Shown here: one piece after another, positions 14,303 to 21,833 of the stretch
Numbering within the stretch: the first letter of the stretch is position 1
How the letters are laid out: each line of letters opens with the position of its first letter
NCBI GenBank assembly: GCA_012517145.1
Contig: JAAYVM010000118.1
Span: 1 to 34,364, forward strand
Reading direction: 5' to 3'
Source: Acholeplasmataceae bacterium
GTDB taxonomy: Bacteria; Bacillota; Negativicutes; Acidaminococcales; Acidaminococcaceae
Length of the DNA: 34,364 nt
Program-made: the position numbers and the translations under genes
The notes under the pieces: model-generated
What the model was told of the DNA's origin: nothing
Database searches by the model: none
The model's input: only the letters and a program-made list of their open reading frames with translations

Positions 14303-15178
14303 TTATGAGTGCAATTTTGATTTCTTTGTATTCTTAATATGGAGAGTGACAATAACATCATCACCTTCCAGCTTTTGTTCAACCTTGACCGGAATGCCGG
14401 AAACTTCCATATTTTTAGTAATTTGTTTAATGCTATTCAGATAGATCCTGACATCCTGGATAATCATCAATCTCTTAGTTTTCTTAAGCTTAGCTGAATC
14501 CTGATGCTCTTCAATATAATGTTCAATGTACTTTTCAGCTTGTCTTACATTGTAACCGTTCTTTGTAATTTCATCAATAACATTAATTTGATCTTCTTCA
14601 GTGGTAAGTCTGAGCAAAGCACGCGCATGTCTTTCAGTCAGTCCCTGTTCTTTTAACAGCTTCCTTACCCTCTCTGTCAATTTCAGAAGACGCAGCTTGT
14701 TGGCAATAGTAGATTGCTTCTTACCGACACGACTCGCCATTGATTCCTGAGTAAGATGGAACTGGTCCATCAGTTTCTCATAACCATCAGCTTCTTCCAA
14801 ATAATGCAGGTCTTCTCGCTGCAAGTTTTCGATTAACGCAATCTCAGCAATTTGCTGAGAAGTATAATCACTGATTATAACCGGCACCAGAGACAGATTA
14901 GCCAGCTTGGAAGCGCGCAGTCTGCGTTCTCCAGCTATCAGCATATACCGTCCGTCACCCATAGGTGCAACCAGAAGCGGCTGCAATACACCATATTGGC
15001 TTATGGAATGCGCTAGTTCGGCCAAGGCTTCAGGCTCAAAATGTTTACGTGGCTGATACGGATTAGCTTCGATATTCTGCACCGGAACCTGAACAACACT
15101 AACTTCTGCTGAAGCTGAAACATCTTCCCCTAAAAGATTCGCTGCATCTAGATAAGCAAATTCATCATCAATAACCAT
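14303..15178 (-). CDS. noc: Nucleoid occlusion protein Noc (ParB family)
   Basis: This 291-residue ParB-family protein has the CTP-binding domain (NPYQPRKHFEP, IAGERRLRASK, LIENLQREDLHYLEEA). Its helix-turn-helix and linker contain KKQSTIANKLRLLKL and LTERHARALLRL. Against the Caulobacter ParB numbering used for specificity work, these give Gln173, Lys179, Lys184 and Arg201, the Noc set for NBS binding. The separate ParB at 12403-13380 makes a duplicate role unlikely. B. subtilis Noc begins with a basic amphipathic helix that binds membrane. Here the first 30 residues (MVIDDEFAYLDAANLLGEDV) are acidic, and the upstream in-frame sequence offers no such helix. GGGAGGGAG precedes the ATG by about 8-11 nt. 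The gene follows rsmG by 23 nt, the standard Firmicutes position for noc. Confidence 0.93.
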   Translation of the reverse strand: MVIDDEFAYLDAANLLGEDVSASAEVSVVQVPVQNIEANPYQPRKHFEPEALAELAHSISQYGVLQPLLVAPMGDGRYMLIAGERRLRASKLANLSLVPVIISDYTSQQIAEIALIENLQREDLHYLEEADGYEKLMDQFHLTQESMASRVGKKQSTIANKLRLLKLTERVRKLLKEQGLTERHARALLRLTTEEDQINVIDEITKNGYNVRQAEKYIEHYIEEHQDSAKLKKTKRLMIIQDVRIYLNSIKQITKNMEVSGIPVKVEQKLEGDDVIVTLHIKNTKKSKLHS

Positions 15179-15201
15179 ACTATCAGGCTCTCCCTCCCCT
15201 A

Positions 15202-15915
15202 TTACAGTGGCTGCTTTTCCGGCAATCCAGCTTTACGCGGATATTTAGCCGGAGTTCTTTTGATCCTACGGATTTTTATAATCGCTCTGCCATCATCGAG
15301 ACCAGGGAGTTTGACTTCTTCCGCAGAAACAATTTCTCCTCCCAAAATACTAACAGCAGTAAGGCCTTCAGTAATCTCTTCCTTAAATTTCGAACCTTTC
15401 ATCGCAATGAAATAGCCGCCCTGTTTGACAAGCGGCAAACAGTACTCAGACAAAACGGATAATCTTGCTACAGCGCGTGCGGTTACTAAGTCATATTTCT
15501 CTCGGTGATCCTTGTTTTGTCCTGCATCCTCTGCCCGCAAATGAACACAGGAAATATCTTCGAGTCCGAGCCTCTCGATAACAGTCTGCAAAAACTTCAG
15601 CCTTTTAGCCAAAGAGTCCAAAAGTACTACTTTTAATTCAGGACAATAAATTTTGAGAGGAATGCCGGGAAAACCAGCGCCTGTGCCAACATCAGCCAGC
15701 AATTTCCCAGGAAATATCTTTTCGTCATAAGCCAACAGCGAATCAATGATATGTTTAACGGCAACTTCTTCAGGTTCGGTTATTGCAGTCAGATTCATAA
15801 CCTTATTGGTCTCAATCAAAAGATCAAAATACAAGGAAAACTGTTCCAACTGTTTTTCAGTAAATACCAGTCCAGCTTCCTTCCCTTTACTGATCAAAGC
15901 CTCCAAAAAAGTCAT
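15202..15915 (-). CDS. rsmG: 16S rRNA (guanine527-N7)-methyltransferase RsmG
   Basis: This 237-residue SAM-dependent methyltransferase (GidB) modifies G527 in the 530 loop of 16S rRNA. NKVMNLTAITEPEEVAVKHI is the N-terminal RsmG signature. DVGTGAGFPGIPLKI (near residue 78) is the SAM-binding glycine loop, and TARAVARLSVLSEYCLPL a further conserved block. It ends with a basic tail. The ATG overlaps the mnmG stop codon (ATGA), with GGGAG 9 nt upstream inside mnmG, so translation is probably coupled. Loss-of-function changes in this family give low-level streptomycin resistance; here all motifs look intact. Confidence 0.96.
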   Translation of the reverse strand: MTFLEALISKGKEAGLVFTEKQLEQFSLYFDLLIETNKVMNLTAITEPEEVAVKHIIDSLLAYDEKIFPGKLLADVGTGAGFPGIPLKIYCPELKVVLLDSLAKRLKFLQTVIERLGLEDISCVHLRAEDAGQNKDHREKYDLVTARAVARLSVLSEYCLPLVKQGGYFIAMKGSKFKEEITEGLTAVSILGGEIVSAEEVKLPGLDDGRAIIKIRRIKRTPAKYPRKAGLPEKQPL

Positions 15916-17789
15916 TTTGTTTTCTCCCTTCGGCTGGCAGCATCAAGAAAAATCATCAAAACATTGACATCAGCCGGCGAAACACCAGAGATACGCGATG
16001 CCTGACCAATGGAGTTTGGACGTACTTTATCAAGCTTCTCGATAGACTCGAGAGAAAGCTCCTTAATTTCATGGTAATCAATATCAGGAGGAATCAACTT
16101 ATTTTCCAATTTTAGGGCACGTTCAACTTCCTGCCTCTGCTTAGCGATATAGCCTTCATATTTAGCGTGAATTTCCAGCTGCTCAGCAACAACAGAAGAA
16201 AGTTCCGGCAAATCAAACGCCTTGGCAAGTTTGGCATAATCAAGTTCACTGCGCCTCAAAAGCTCCAACATCGAAATACCTGAACGCAGAGGCACTGTAT
16301 TTAAAGCAGCTAATTTCTTTTGTACCTCTTCAGTCGGTGCAATGTTCATATGGCCCATTTGGTAAAGCATTCTTTCCAGCAAGTCGCGCTTAGCAGTAAA
16401 CTGGCTGTAGCGATAATCATCAACCAGACCGAGCTGGCGTCCCTTTTCAGTGAGACGCAGATCCGCATTGTCCTGACGAAGCAGTAAACGATATTCAGCA
16501 CGCGAAGTCATCATGCGATAAGGTTCATTAGTACCCTTGGTAACAAGGTCATCAATCAAAACACCGATATAAGCATCGCTTCTGCCTAAAACAAAGGGTT
16601 CGTTACCTTTAATTTTCTGCATAGCGTTAATCCCTGCCATTAAACCTTGCGCCGCAGCCTCTTCATAACCGCTGGTACCGTTGGACTGTCCGGCAGAAAA
16701 CAAACCGGAAATATGTTTATGTTCTAGTGAAGCTTGCAGCTGCAAAGGATTCAAACAATCATAATCAATTGCATAACCTGCACGCATCATTTTGCAATTT
16801 TCCATACCGGGAATGGTCTGCATAAAGGCAACCTGCACATCCGCAGGCAGCGAAGAAGACATTCCCTGTACGTAAACTTCATTGGTCCTGAGACCCTCAG
16901 GCTCTAAAAAAAGCTGATGGCGTTCCTTATCAGCAAATCTGACGATTTTAGATTCGATAGATGTACAGTAACGAGGCCCTACTCCCTCGACCAAACCGGT
17001 AAACATACCTGATTTGCCGAGATTATCCCGAATGATCTGATGTGTATGTTCATTGGTATAAGTCAGCCAGCAAGGAAGCTGCTCTCTTGTATCAATCTTG
17101 CTTATGAAGGAAAAATTGCGGGTAACTTCGTCCCCATATTGCGGTTCCATCTTGCTGTAATCAAGACTGCGGGCATCTACACGTGCCGGTGTACCGGTCT
17201 TGAAACGCATCAGTTCCACGCCATGTTCCTGCAAAGAAGCCGAAAGCCTGGTAGCAGAACGCAACCCGTTCGGACCGGACTCATAATTCACTTCACCATA
17301 AACAATCTTACCACGCAAATAAGTGCCTGTTGCCAAGATCACACATTTGGCTTCAAACACCTCTCCTGTTTCTGCTTCAACACCGACAACCTCGCCGTGA
17401 GATACAAGCAATTTATCAATCATCAGTTGTTTGACATCAAGATTTTCTTCATGCTCAACTATTTCTTTCATAATGGTATGATAATACGGCTTATCAGCCT
17501 GCGCACGCAAAGCATGCACTGCATAGCCTTTACCGGTATTCAACATGCGCATCTGGATACACGCTTCATCAGCGGACAAACCCATCTGACCGCCCAAAGC
17601 ATCGATTTCACGTACTAAATGACCCTTAGCCGGTCCTCCTACCGAGGGATTACAAGGCATAAGGGCTATATTATCAAGCGAAAGAGTCGCCATCAAAGTT
17701 TTACCGCCAAGACGTGCCGAAGCCAAAGCAGCTTCTACACCGGCATGGCCGGCACCGACAACAATTACATCATATTTTCCACTAATCAA
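15912..17789 (-). CDS. mnmG: tRNA uridine-5-carboxymethylaminomethyl(34) synthesis enzyme MnmG
   Basis: This 625-residue FAD/folate enzyme (GidA) works with MnmE to install the cmnm5 group on U34 of tRNAs reading NNA/NNG codons. The N-terminal Rossmann motif is VVGAGHAGVEAALASARLGG. PCNPSVGGPAKGHLVREID (about 47-65) and GLRSATRLS are conserved blocks. Near residue 375 AGQSNGTSGYEEAAAQGLMAG closes the FAD site, and the C-terminal helical domain contains the EQLEIHAKYEGYI block that binds MnmE/tRNA. Translation starts at TTG, 6 nt after AGGGA; no ATG is available near it. It follows mnmE by 22 nt and overlaps rsmG by 4 nt. Confidence 0.97.
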   Translation of the reverse strand: MISGKYDVIVVGAGHAGVEAALASARLGGKTLMATLSLDNIALMPCNPSVGGPAKGHLVREIDALGGQMGLSADEACIQMRMLNTGKGYAVHALRAQADKPYYHTIMKEIVEHEENLDVKQLMIDKLLVSHGEVVGVEAETGEVFEAKCVILATGTYLRGKIVYGEVNYESGPNGLRSATRLSASLQEHGVELMRFKTGTPARVDARSLDYSKMEPQYGDEVTRNFSFISKIDTREQLPCWLTYTNEHTHQIIRDNLGKSGMFTGLVEGVGPRYCTSIESKIVRFADKERHQLFLEPEGLRTNEVYVQGMSSSLPADVQVAFMQTIPGMENCKMMRAGYAIDYDCLNPLQLQASLEHKHISGLFSAGQSNGTSGYEEAAAQGLMAGINAMQKIKGNEPFVLGRSDAYIGVLIDDLVTKGTNEPYRMMTSRAEYRLLLRQDNADLRLTEKGRQLGLVDDYRYSQFTAKRDLLERMLYQMGHMNIAPTEEVQKKLAALNTVPLRSGISMLELLRRSELDYAKLAKAFDLPELSSVVAEQLEIHAKYEGYIAKQRQEVERALKLENKLIPPDIDYHEIKELSLESIEKLDKVRPNSIGQASRISGVSPADVNVLMIFLDAASRREKTK

Positions 17790-17811
17790 AATCTATCCCT
17801 CTCATTAACAC

Positions 17812-19194
17812 CTATTTGCCAACACAGAATCTGGCAAAGATTTCATTGATAATTTCATCGCTCACAGTATCGCCGGTAATAAAACCGATTGCTTCCACTG
17901 CATTACGCAAATCAATGATAATGCAGTCATAAGGCACATGATTGCCAGCCGCAGCTAACGCATCACTTAAAGCAGAAGAAGCCTGCTTCAACAGATACTC
18001 ATGCCGGGCATTCTGCACATAGATACCTTCTTCCAGTTGACCGCCTGCGCCGTAAACATATTTCTTCAGCCAGGCAATGAAATCATCAACACCTTCGGAA
18101 GTCATGGCAGAAAGCTGCATAATATTTTCTGCACCAAAATCAGCTTTTAGAGCTGCTAAATCAATCGCCTGAGTCAAATCGCTCTTATTCACTATTATAA
18201 CATAAGGCTTTTCCCTGACAGCCTCTAATATATCCCTATCTTCATCATGAAGACTTTCGGCACCGTCAAGCACAACAACCGCCAGTTCAGCCTCTTCCAG
18301 GATTTTTTTCGTCTTGGCAACGCCAATTTTTTCTACATAATCATCGGTATCACGAATACCGGCCGTGTCGGTAAGCACTAACGGAATGCCATCAATCAGC
18401 AATTGTTCTTCAATGACGTCACGCGTAGTGCCAGGTATTTCAGAGACGATAGCCCGTTCTTCACGCAATAAACTGTTTAATAAACTGGACTTGCCGACAT
18501 TCGGCCTGCCAATGATGACAGTCTTCATGCCTTCCCGCATTATTTTGCCTGTATGGGCGTTATTAAGCAACAGCGAAATTTCACTCTGCACGTCATAAAT
18601 GGTATTTTTTACATTGAGAAACGTAACTTCTTCTATATCTTCTTCCGGGTAATCAATAACAGCTTCCAGATTAACAATAATATCTAAAAGACGTCTGCGT
18701 AATAAACCAATTTCCTTGGAAAGCTGCCCCTGCTGCTGACGTAAAGCAAGTTTCAAAGAAACCTCGCTGCGGGCTTTAATAATATCCATGACCGCTTCAG
18801 CTTGTGCCAAGTCGATCCGACCATTTAAAAATGCTCTTTTCGTAAACTCTCCCGGTTCTGCCGGCCGGGCACCAGCTTCATAAGTCAACGAAAGAATTTT
18901 CTTCAAAGACTGAATACCGCCATGAGCCTGAATTTCTACCACATTTTCTGCGGTATAAGAATGCGGGGAACGCATAAAAACAACTAGAGTTTCATCTACT
19001 ATCACACCATTGCCATCCACAATATGGCCATAGACCAGAGTATTAGGCGGGTACTTTTCAAGTCGTTTACCAGAAGCAGCCTTGAAAATCCTATCCGCAA
19101 TTTCACAACTTCTGGGGCCGCTTAACCTTATTATGCCTATAGCTCCTTCGCCCAATGCTGTTGCTACGGCACTGATAGTATCATCTACAAACAT
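17812..19194 (-). CDS. mnmE: tRNA modification GTPase MnmE
   Basis: This 460-residue GTPase (TrmE) is the partner of MnmG. The N-terminal domain (1-118) begins MFVDDTISAVATALGEGAIG and contains the formyl-THF binding region PGEFTKRAFLNGRIDLAQAE. The helical domain carries the G domain, with Walker A GRPNVGKSSLLNSLL from residue 229, EIPGTTRDVIE, DTAGIRDTDDYVE and NKSD. The C-terminal motif is FCVGK, whose Cys is the conserved one of the C(I/L/V)GK ending. GGGAG lies about 10 nt before the ATG. It sits between jag and mnmG in the conserved rpmH-to-noc gene string. The inverted repeat upstream is weak and may not stop readthrough from jag. Confidence 0.97.
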   Translation of the reverse strand: MFVDDTISAVATALGEGAIGIIRLSGPRSCEIADRIFKAASGKRLEKYPPNTLVYGHIVDGNGVIVDETLVVFMRSPHSYTAENVVEIQAHGGIQSLKKILSLTYEAGARPAEPGEFTKRAFLNGRIDLAQAEAVMDIIKARSEVSLKLALRQQQGQLSKEIGLLRRRLLDIIVNLEAVIDYPEEDIEEVTFLNVKNTIYDVQSEISLLLNNAHTGKIMREGMKTVIIGRPNVGKSSLLNSLLREERAIVSEIPGTTRDVIEEQLLIDGIPLVLTDTAGIRDTDDYVEKIGVAKTKKILEEAELAVVVLDGAESLHDEDRDILEAVREKPYVIIVNKSDLTQAIDLAALKADFGAENIMQLSAMTSEGVDDFIAWLKKYVYGAGGQLEEGIYVQNARHEYLLKQASSALSDALAAAGNHVPYDCIIIDLRNAVEAIGFITGDTVSDEIINEIFARFCVGK

Positions 19195-19221
19195 TTTGCT
19201 TCTTCTCCCTTAAAAGTAATA

Positions 19222-19252
19222 GACCCAGTAATATCAATAATATCACTGGGTC
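19222..19252 (-). terminator. Inverted repeat between jag and mnmE
   Basis: GACCCAGT and ACTGGGTC pair across a 15-nt AT-rich loop. On the minus strand it is followed by TATTACTTTT, not a clean T run, so any termination would be partial. Confidence 0.4.
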
Positions 19253-19258
19253 GAAAAT

Positions 19259-19996
19259 TTATTTCTTCAATTCGATGGCAACTCTGCGATAAGGATCTTC
19301 ACCCTCACTCAAAGTATTCACCCTGCTATCATTCTGCAGTGCCATATGGATAATCTTGCGTTCATGTGGATTCATCGGTTCCAGGACGACCCTATCTCCT
19401 GACCGTTTAACTCTTTCGGCCAAGCGCAAAGCAAGTCTCGTCAAGGTATGAGCCCTACGCTCCCTGTAATCCTCAATATCAATCATAATGCGGATACGTT
19501 CTGCTGAATTTTTGTTAGCTACCAAATTTGTCAGGTACTGCAATGAATCAAGAGTCTGACCGTGTTTACCGATCAAAATTCCCATGTCAGCACCGTGTAA
19601 TTTAAAAGTAACTACTCCATCTTCTTTGCTGACAAATTTCTCCATCACAACTTTGATATTCATCGAAGCAAAAATTTTCAAAAGAAATTCTTTAGCCATT
19701 TTAATGGCTTCATCATTATTAACAATATTCTTAGATTGTTTAGTTTCCCCTACAGCAACCACATTTTCAGTTTCCTTCAAAGCTTCCGCAGGTTTTTCTT
19801 CTTCTTTTTCTTCCCCTTTTACAGCTTTTAAAGTTACTTTTATTCTGGCTTTACGACCACCAAACAAGCCAAACAAGCCATCCTTAGCCTCTTCAAGAAT
19901 TTCTACATCCACATTTTCTCTGGTTGTATGTAATTCAGCAAGAGCAGCTTCCAATGCTTCATCGACTGTTTTGCCGGTCATTTCAATAGAACCCAT
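19259..19996 (-). CDS. jag: RNA-binding protein Jag / KhpB
   Basis: This 245-residue protein starts MGSIEMTGKTVDEALEAALAEL, the Jag-N domain (about 1-55, ending GLFGLFGGRKARIKV). A charged, low-complexity linker (about 60-100) follows. Then come a KH domain (about 105-180) with GADMGILIGKHGQTLDSLQYL and an R3H domain (about 185-245) with RERRAHTLTRLALRLAERV and MNPHERKIIHMALQ. Jag/KhpB proteins bind many RNAs and, with KhpA, affect cell division and envelope synthesis in Firmicutes. GGGGGAG lies 5 nt before the ATG. It follows yidC by 22 nt, the usual partnership. Linker composition differs from the rest but this is normal for the family. Confidence 0.95.
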   Translation of the reverse strand: MGSIEMTGKTVDEALEAALAELHTTRENVDVEILEEAKDGLFGLFGGRKARIKVTLKAVKGEEKEEEKPAEALKETENVVAVGETKQSKNIVNNDEAIKMAKEFLLKIFASMNIKVVMEKFVSKEDGVVTFKLHGADMGILIGKHGQTLDSLQYLTNLVANKNSAERIRIMIDIEDYRERRAHTLTRLALRLAERVKRSGDRVVLEPMNPHERKIIHMALQNDSRVNTLSEGEDPYRRVAIELKK

Positions 19997-20018
19997 TACT
20001 ACTCCCCCTACCTACAAA

Positions 20019-20651
20019 CTATACGGCAACTTTTTTCTTATTCATCAAAGCTTGTTGAGCAATCTGCATAAGGTTCATAACAACCCAGTAAAGCACAAGG
20101 CCTGCTGGGAAAGTAAAACTGATATAGCCGATGAAAAGAGGCATGAAATACAGCATAACTTTATTTTGCGGGCTACTGGTATCAGGCATAGACTGCTTTG
20201 ACTGGATAAAAGTAGTTAATGCAGACAAAACCGGCAGGATATAGTATGGATCAGGCAAAGAAATATTTTGCATCCATAGGAAACTATTAGGTCCTACATA
20301 TTCAAAATCCCTTATACCATAAAAAATACCTATCATTATCGGCATTTGAACCAAAAGTGGCAAACAACCGGCAAGTGGGTTAATCCCTTGCTCTTTGTAC
20401 AATTCAGCCATTTTTTGATTTAATAGAACTTTGTCGTTTTTATACTTTTCCTGTACAGCTTTCATCTTCGGCTGTAATTCCATCATCGCCGTAGTAGAAG
20501 CAATTTGTTTGGCAGTCAAAGGATAAAGTATGACTTTTACAATTATGGTCATGATAATAATAGCCAGACCATAGTTCGGAATACCAATCATCGCAGTAAA
20601 GTTATACATAATAGTTACAACCTGTTGTACAAGCGAACTCAGAAAATCCAA
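20019..20651 (-). CDS. yidC: Membrane protein insertase YidC (SpoIIIJ/OxaA type)
   Basis: This 210-residue insertase inserts proteins into the membrane alone or with Sec. The family core is complete: MIGIPNYGLAIIIMTIIVKVILYPLTAKQ with the conserved hydrophilic-groove Arg/Lys region, the charged cytoplasmic loop with MMELQPKMKAVQEKYKND, then GCLPLLVQMPIMIGIFYGI, and two C-terminal membrane segments with GLVLYWVVMN. It lacks the large extracytoplasmic P1 domain of proteobacterial YidC, and I see no signal peptide with lipobox, unlike Bacillus SpoIIIJ. The longer frame starts with TTG at 20666, but that codon lies inside the AGGAGTG ribosome site; the TTG at 20651 is 7 nt after it, so I chose 20651. 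Confidence 0.94.
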   Translation of the reverse strand: MDFLSSLVQQVVTIMYNFTAMIGIPNYGLAIIIMTIIVKVILYPLTAKQIASTTAMMELQPKMKAVQEKYKNDKVLLNQKMAELYKEQGINPLAGCLPLLVQMPIMIGIFYGIRDFEYVGPNSFLWMQNISLPDPYYILPVLSALTTFIQSKQSMPDTSSPQNKVMLYFMPLFIGYISFTFPAGLVLYWVVMNLMQIAQQALMNKKKVAV

Positions 20652-20693
20652 AATATCACTCCTCAAATCAAAATCTTTATTTTAGCAAACCCG

Positions 20694-20900
20694 CTAAACA
20701 GGATCATAGCCACCGGGGTGAAACGGATGGCATTTGGCAATTCGTTTGATAGCTAACAAGACGCCACGTAAAACCCCTTTTTTTTGAATAGCTTCAATCG
20801 CATACTGTGAACAAGTAGGATAAAAACGACAGGTCGGCGGAAATAAAGGTGAAATAAACAACTGGTAAAAACGAATAAGCAAAATACACAATGTTTTCAT
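20694..20900 (-). CDS. yidD: Membrane protein insertion efficiency factor YidD
   Basis: This 68-residue protein begins [20 protein letters not shown], an amphipathic N terminus. It contains the family signature [15 protein letters not shown] and a [12 protein letters not shown] ending, with three conserved Cys residues. It acts at the inner face of the membrane, assisting YidC-mediated insertion. The ATG at 20900 is 8 nt from GAGGT; a TTG five codons earlier would include that site in the coding region. It lies between rnpA and yidC, the universal order. Confidence 0.95.
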   Translation of the reverse strand: MKTLCILLIRFYQLFISPLFPPTCRFYPTCSQYAIEAIQKKGVLRGVLLAIKRIAKCHPFHPGGYDPV

Positions 20901-20911
20901 CCAATAGTACC

Positions 20912-21271
20912 TCAATTCAATAAACCTGCTCTTTTGGCCAATCTCATAAATACACGGTCATAAGTATTGTAATCAGCAGCAATTAGTTTCTTTCTTGCTA
21001 CCCAGACTATATGAGAACCTGCCTTTAGTTCATGTTTCCTGTTGCGGAATACTTCTCTCATCATTCGCTTAACATGATTTCTCAAAACAGCATTGCCCAA
21101 TTTCTTGCCTACGGCGAGCCCAATCTGAACCCTCTCCGAAGGAGACGTCAATACATAAATAACTGACAACGCATCAACTACAGAACGGCCGCTGTTATAA
21201 ACAAGCTGAAAACCTTTCTTTGATTTGATACGTTCCATTCTTCCAAATTTAAATCTTCTAGTTTTTTCCAA
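20912..21271 (-). CDS. rnpA: Ribonuclease P protein component RnpA
   Basis: This small basic protein subunit of RNase P helps the catalytic RNA mature tRNA 5' ends. [21 protein letters not shown] is the RNR signature that binds the RNA. The core begins with [18 protein letters not shown]. The start is uncertain. A GTG/ATG pair near 21313 lies within the preceding hairpin terminator and has no ribosome site. ATG 21292, TTG 21271 and ATG 21238 are possible. TTG 21271, giving about 119 residues, has a weak GGGTG upstream and keeps the basic N-terminal segment [13 protein letters not shown] usual for the family. The stop is 11 nt before yidD. Confidence 0.9.
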   Translation of the reverse strand: MEKTRRFKFGRMERIKSKKGFQLVYNSGRSVVDALSVIYVLTSPSERVQIGLAVGKKLGNAVLRNHVKRMMREVFRNRKHELKAGSHIVWVARKKLIAADYNTYDRVFMRLAKRAGLLN

Positions 21272-21294
21272 AATATTCACACCCGACCGCATGG

Positions 21295-21324
21295 AAAAAA
21301 TAGGCCACATCACTGCGGCCTATT
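21295..21324 (-). terminator. Terminator/attenuator between rpmH and rnpA
   Basis: Minus strand: AATAGGCC, 10-nt loop, GGCCTATT, then a total of eight Ts. It starts 7 nt after the rpmH stop codon and should make rpmH mRNA much more abundant than the rnpA-onward message. Confidence 0.88.
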
Positions 21325-21330
21325 TGAATA

Positions 21331-21465
21331 TTATGCAGACAATCTCTTTCTGCCTTTTGCACGTCTTCTTTTAAGGACTGTTTGACCGCCCAAAGTTTTC
21401 ATTCTTTCTCTAAAGCCGTGCGTTCTCTTTTTCCTAGTATTATTAGGTTGAAAAGTACGTTTCAT
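21331..21465 (-). CDS. rpmH: 50S ribosomal protein L34
   Basis: This 44-residue, very basic protein begins [20 protein letters not shown] and ends in the family's [14 protein letters not shown]34 binds the 23S rRNA in the large subunit. AAGGAGG precedes the ATG by 8 nt. The longer frame starting at 21516 has no family similarity upstream of MKRTFQ. It is the first gene of the leftward gene cluster beginning at the origin, with a perfect consensus promoter at 21536-21564. The terminator directly after it separates its abundance from that of rnpA. Confidence 0.97.
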   Translation of the reverse strand: MKRTFQPNNTRKKRTHGFRERMKTLGGQTVLKRRRAKGRKRLSA

Positions 21466-21535
21466 TCCGTTATACCTCCTTGCCACACACGTAGTTTTAC
21501 CAAATTTATCATTCATTCATTTGATAGCTATACCG

Positions 21536-21564
21536 ATTATATGATAGCTTTCATATACTGTCAA
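21536..21564 (-). promoter_or_regulatory. rpmH promoter
   Basis: Minus strand: exact TTGACA, a 17-nt spacer, exact TATAAT, an ideal sigma-A promoter about 70 nt upstream of the rpmH start. Confidence 0.92.
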
Positions 21565-21596
21565 GAATAAAACCATTACAATAATAACAAAAAAAC

Positions 21597-21646
21597 AAAA
21601 AATCCAGATATTTATCCACACCTGTGGATAAATATCTGGATTTTTT
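21597..21646. promoter_or_regulatory. 50-bp palindrome with two head-to-head DnaA boxes
   Basis: TTATCCACA (21612-21620) and its complement TGTGGATAA (21623-21631) are two exact DnaA boxes separated by CC. The symmetry extends perfectly on both sides to 24-bp arms, ending in A4/T4 or longer runs. It sits between the divergent rpmH promoter and dnaA. It could be part of the origin (a bipartite upstream box cluster), an autoregulatory site for DnaA, or a bidirectional terminator insulating the two promoters. A near-box TGTTGATAA follows at 21656-21664. Confidence 0.9.
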
Positions 21647-21764
21647 CCACCGTCCTGTTGATAAGTCCATTGCCCTTTGATAGAATAAGTGTGCAGTGTT
21701 ATTTCTAGAACGCAAGTTAATCACAGTTTTTTAGCAAATTGTTGAAAATGTCCATACTTTGTCG

Positions 21765-21794
21765 TTAATTTGTTTATAAATACTATCGTATAAT
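21765..21794 (+). promoter_or_regulatory. Possible dnaA promoter
   Basis: TTAATT, an 18-nt spacer and an exact TATAAT (21789-21794) lie about 40 nt upstream of the dnaA start. The -10 box is strong and the -35 box poor, which fits a regulated promoter beside DnaA boxes. The remaining upstream stretch (21647-21764) contains nothing else I recognise. Confidence 0.45.
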
Positions 21795-21833
21795 TCTGCT
21801 ACTCAACAAATCTAAATTGAAAGGATGGATAGA

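Noticed and set aside
17040-17618. A 192-codon plus-strand frame
   Set aside because: It is antisense to mnmG, which is fully intact and has all motifs; composition is that of a shadow frame.
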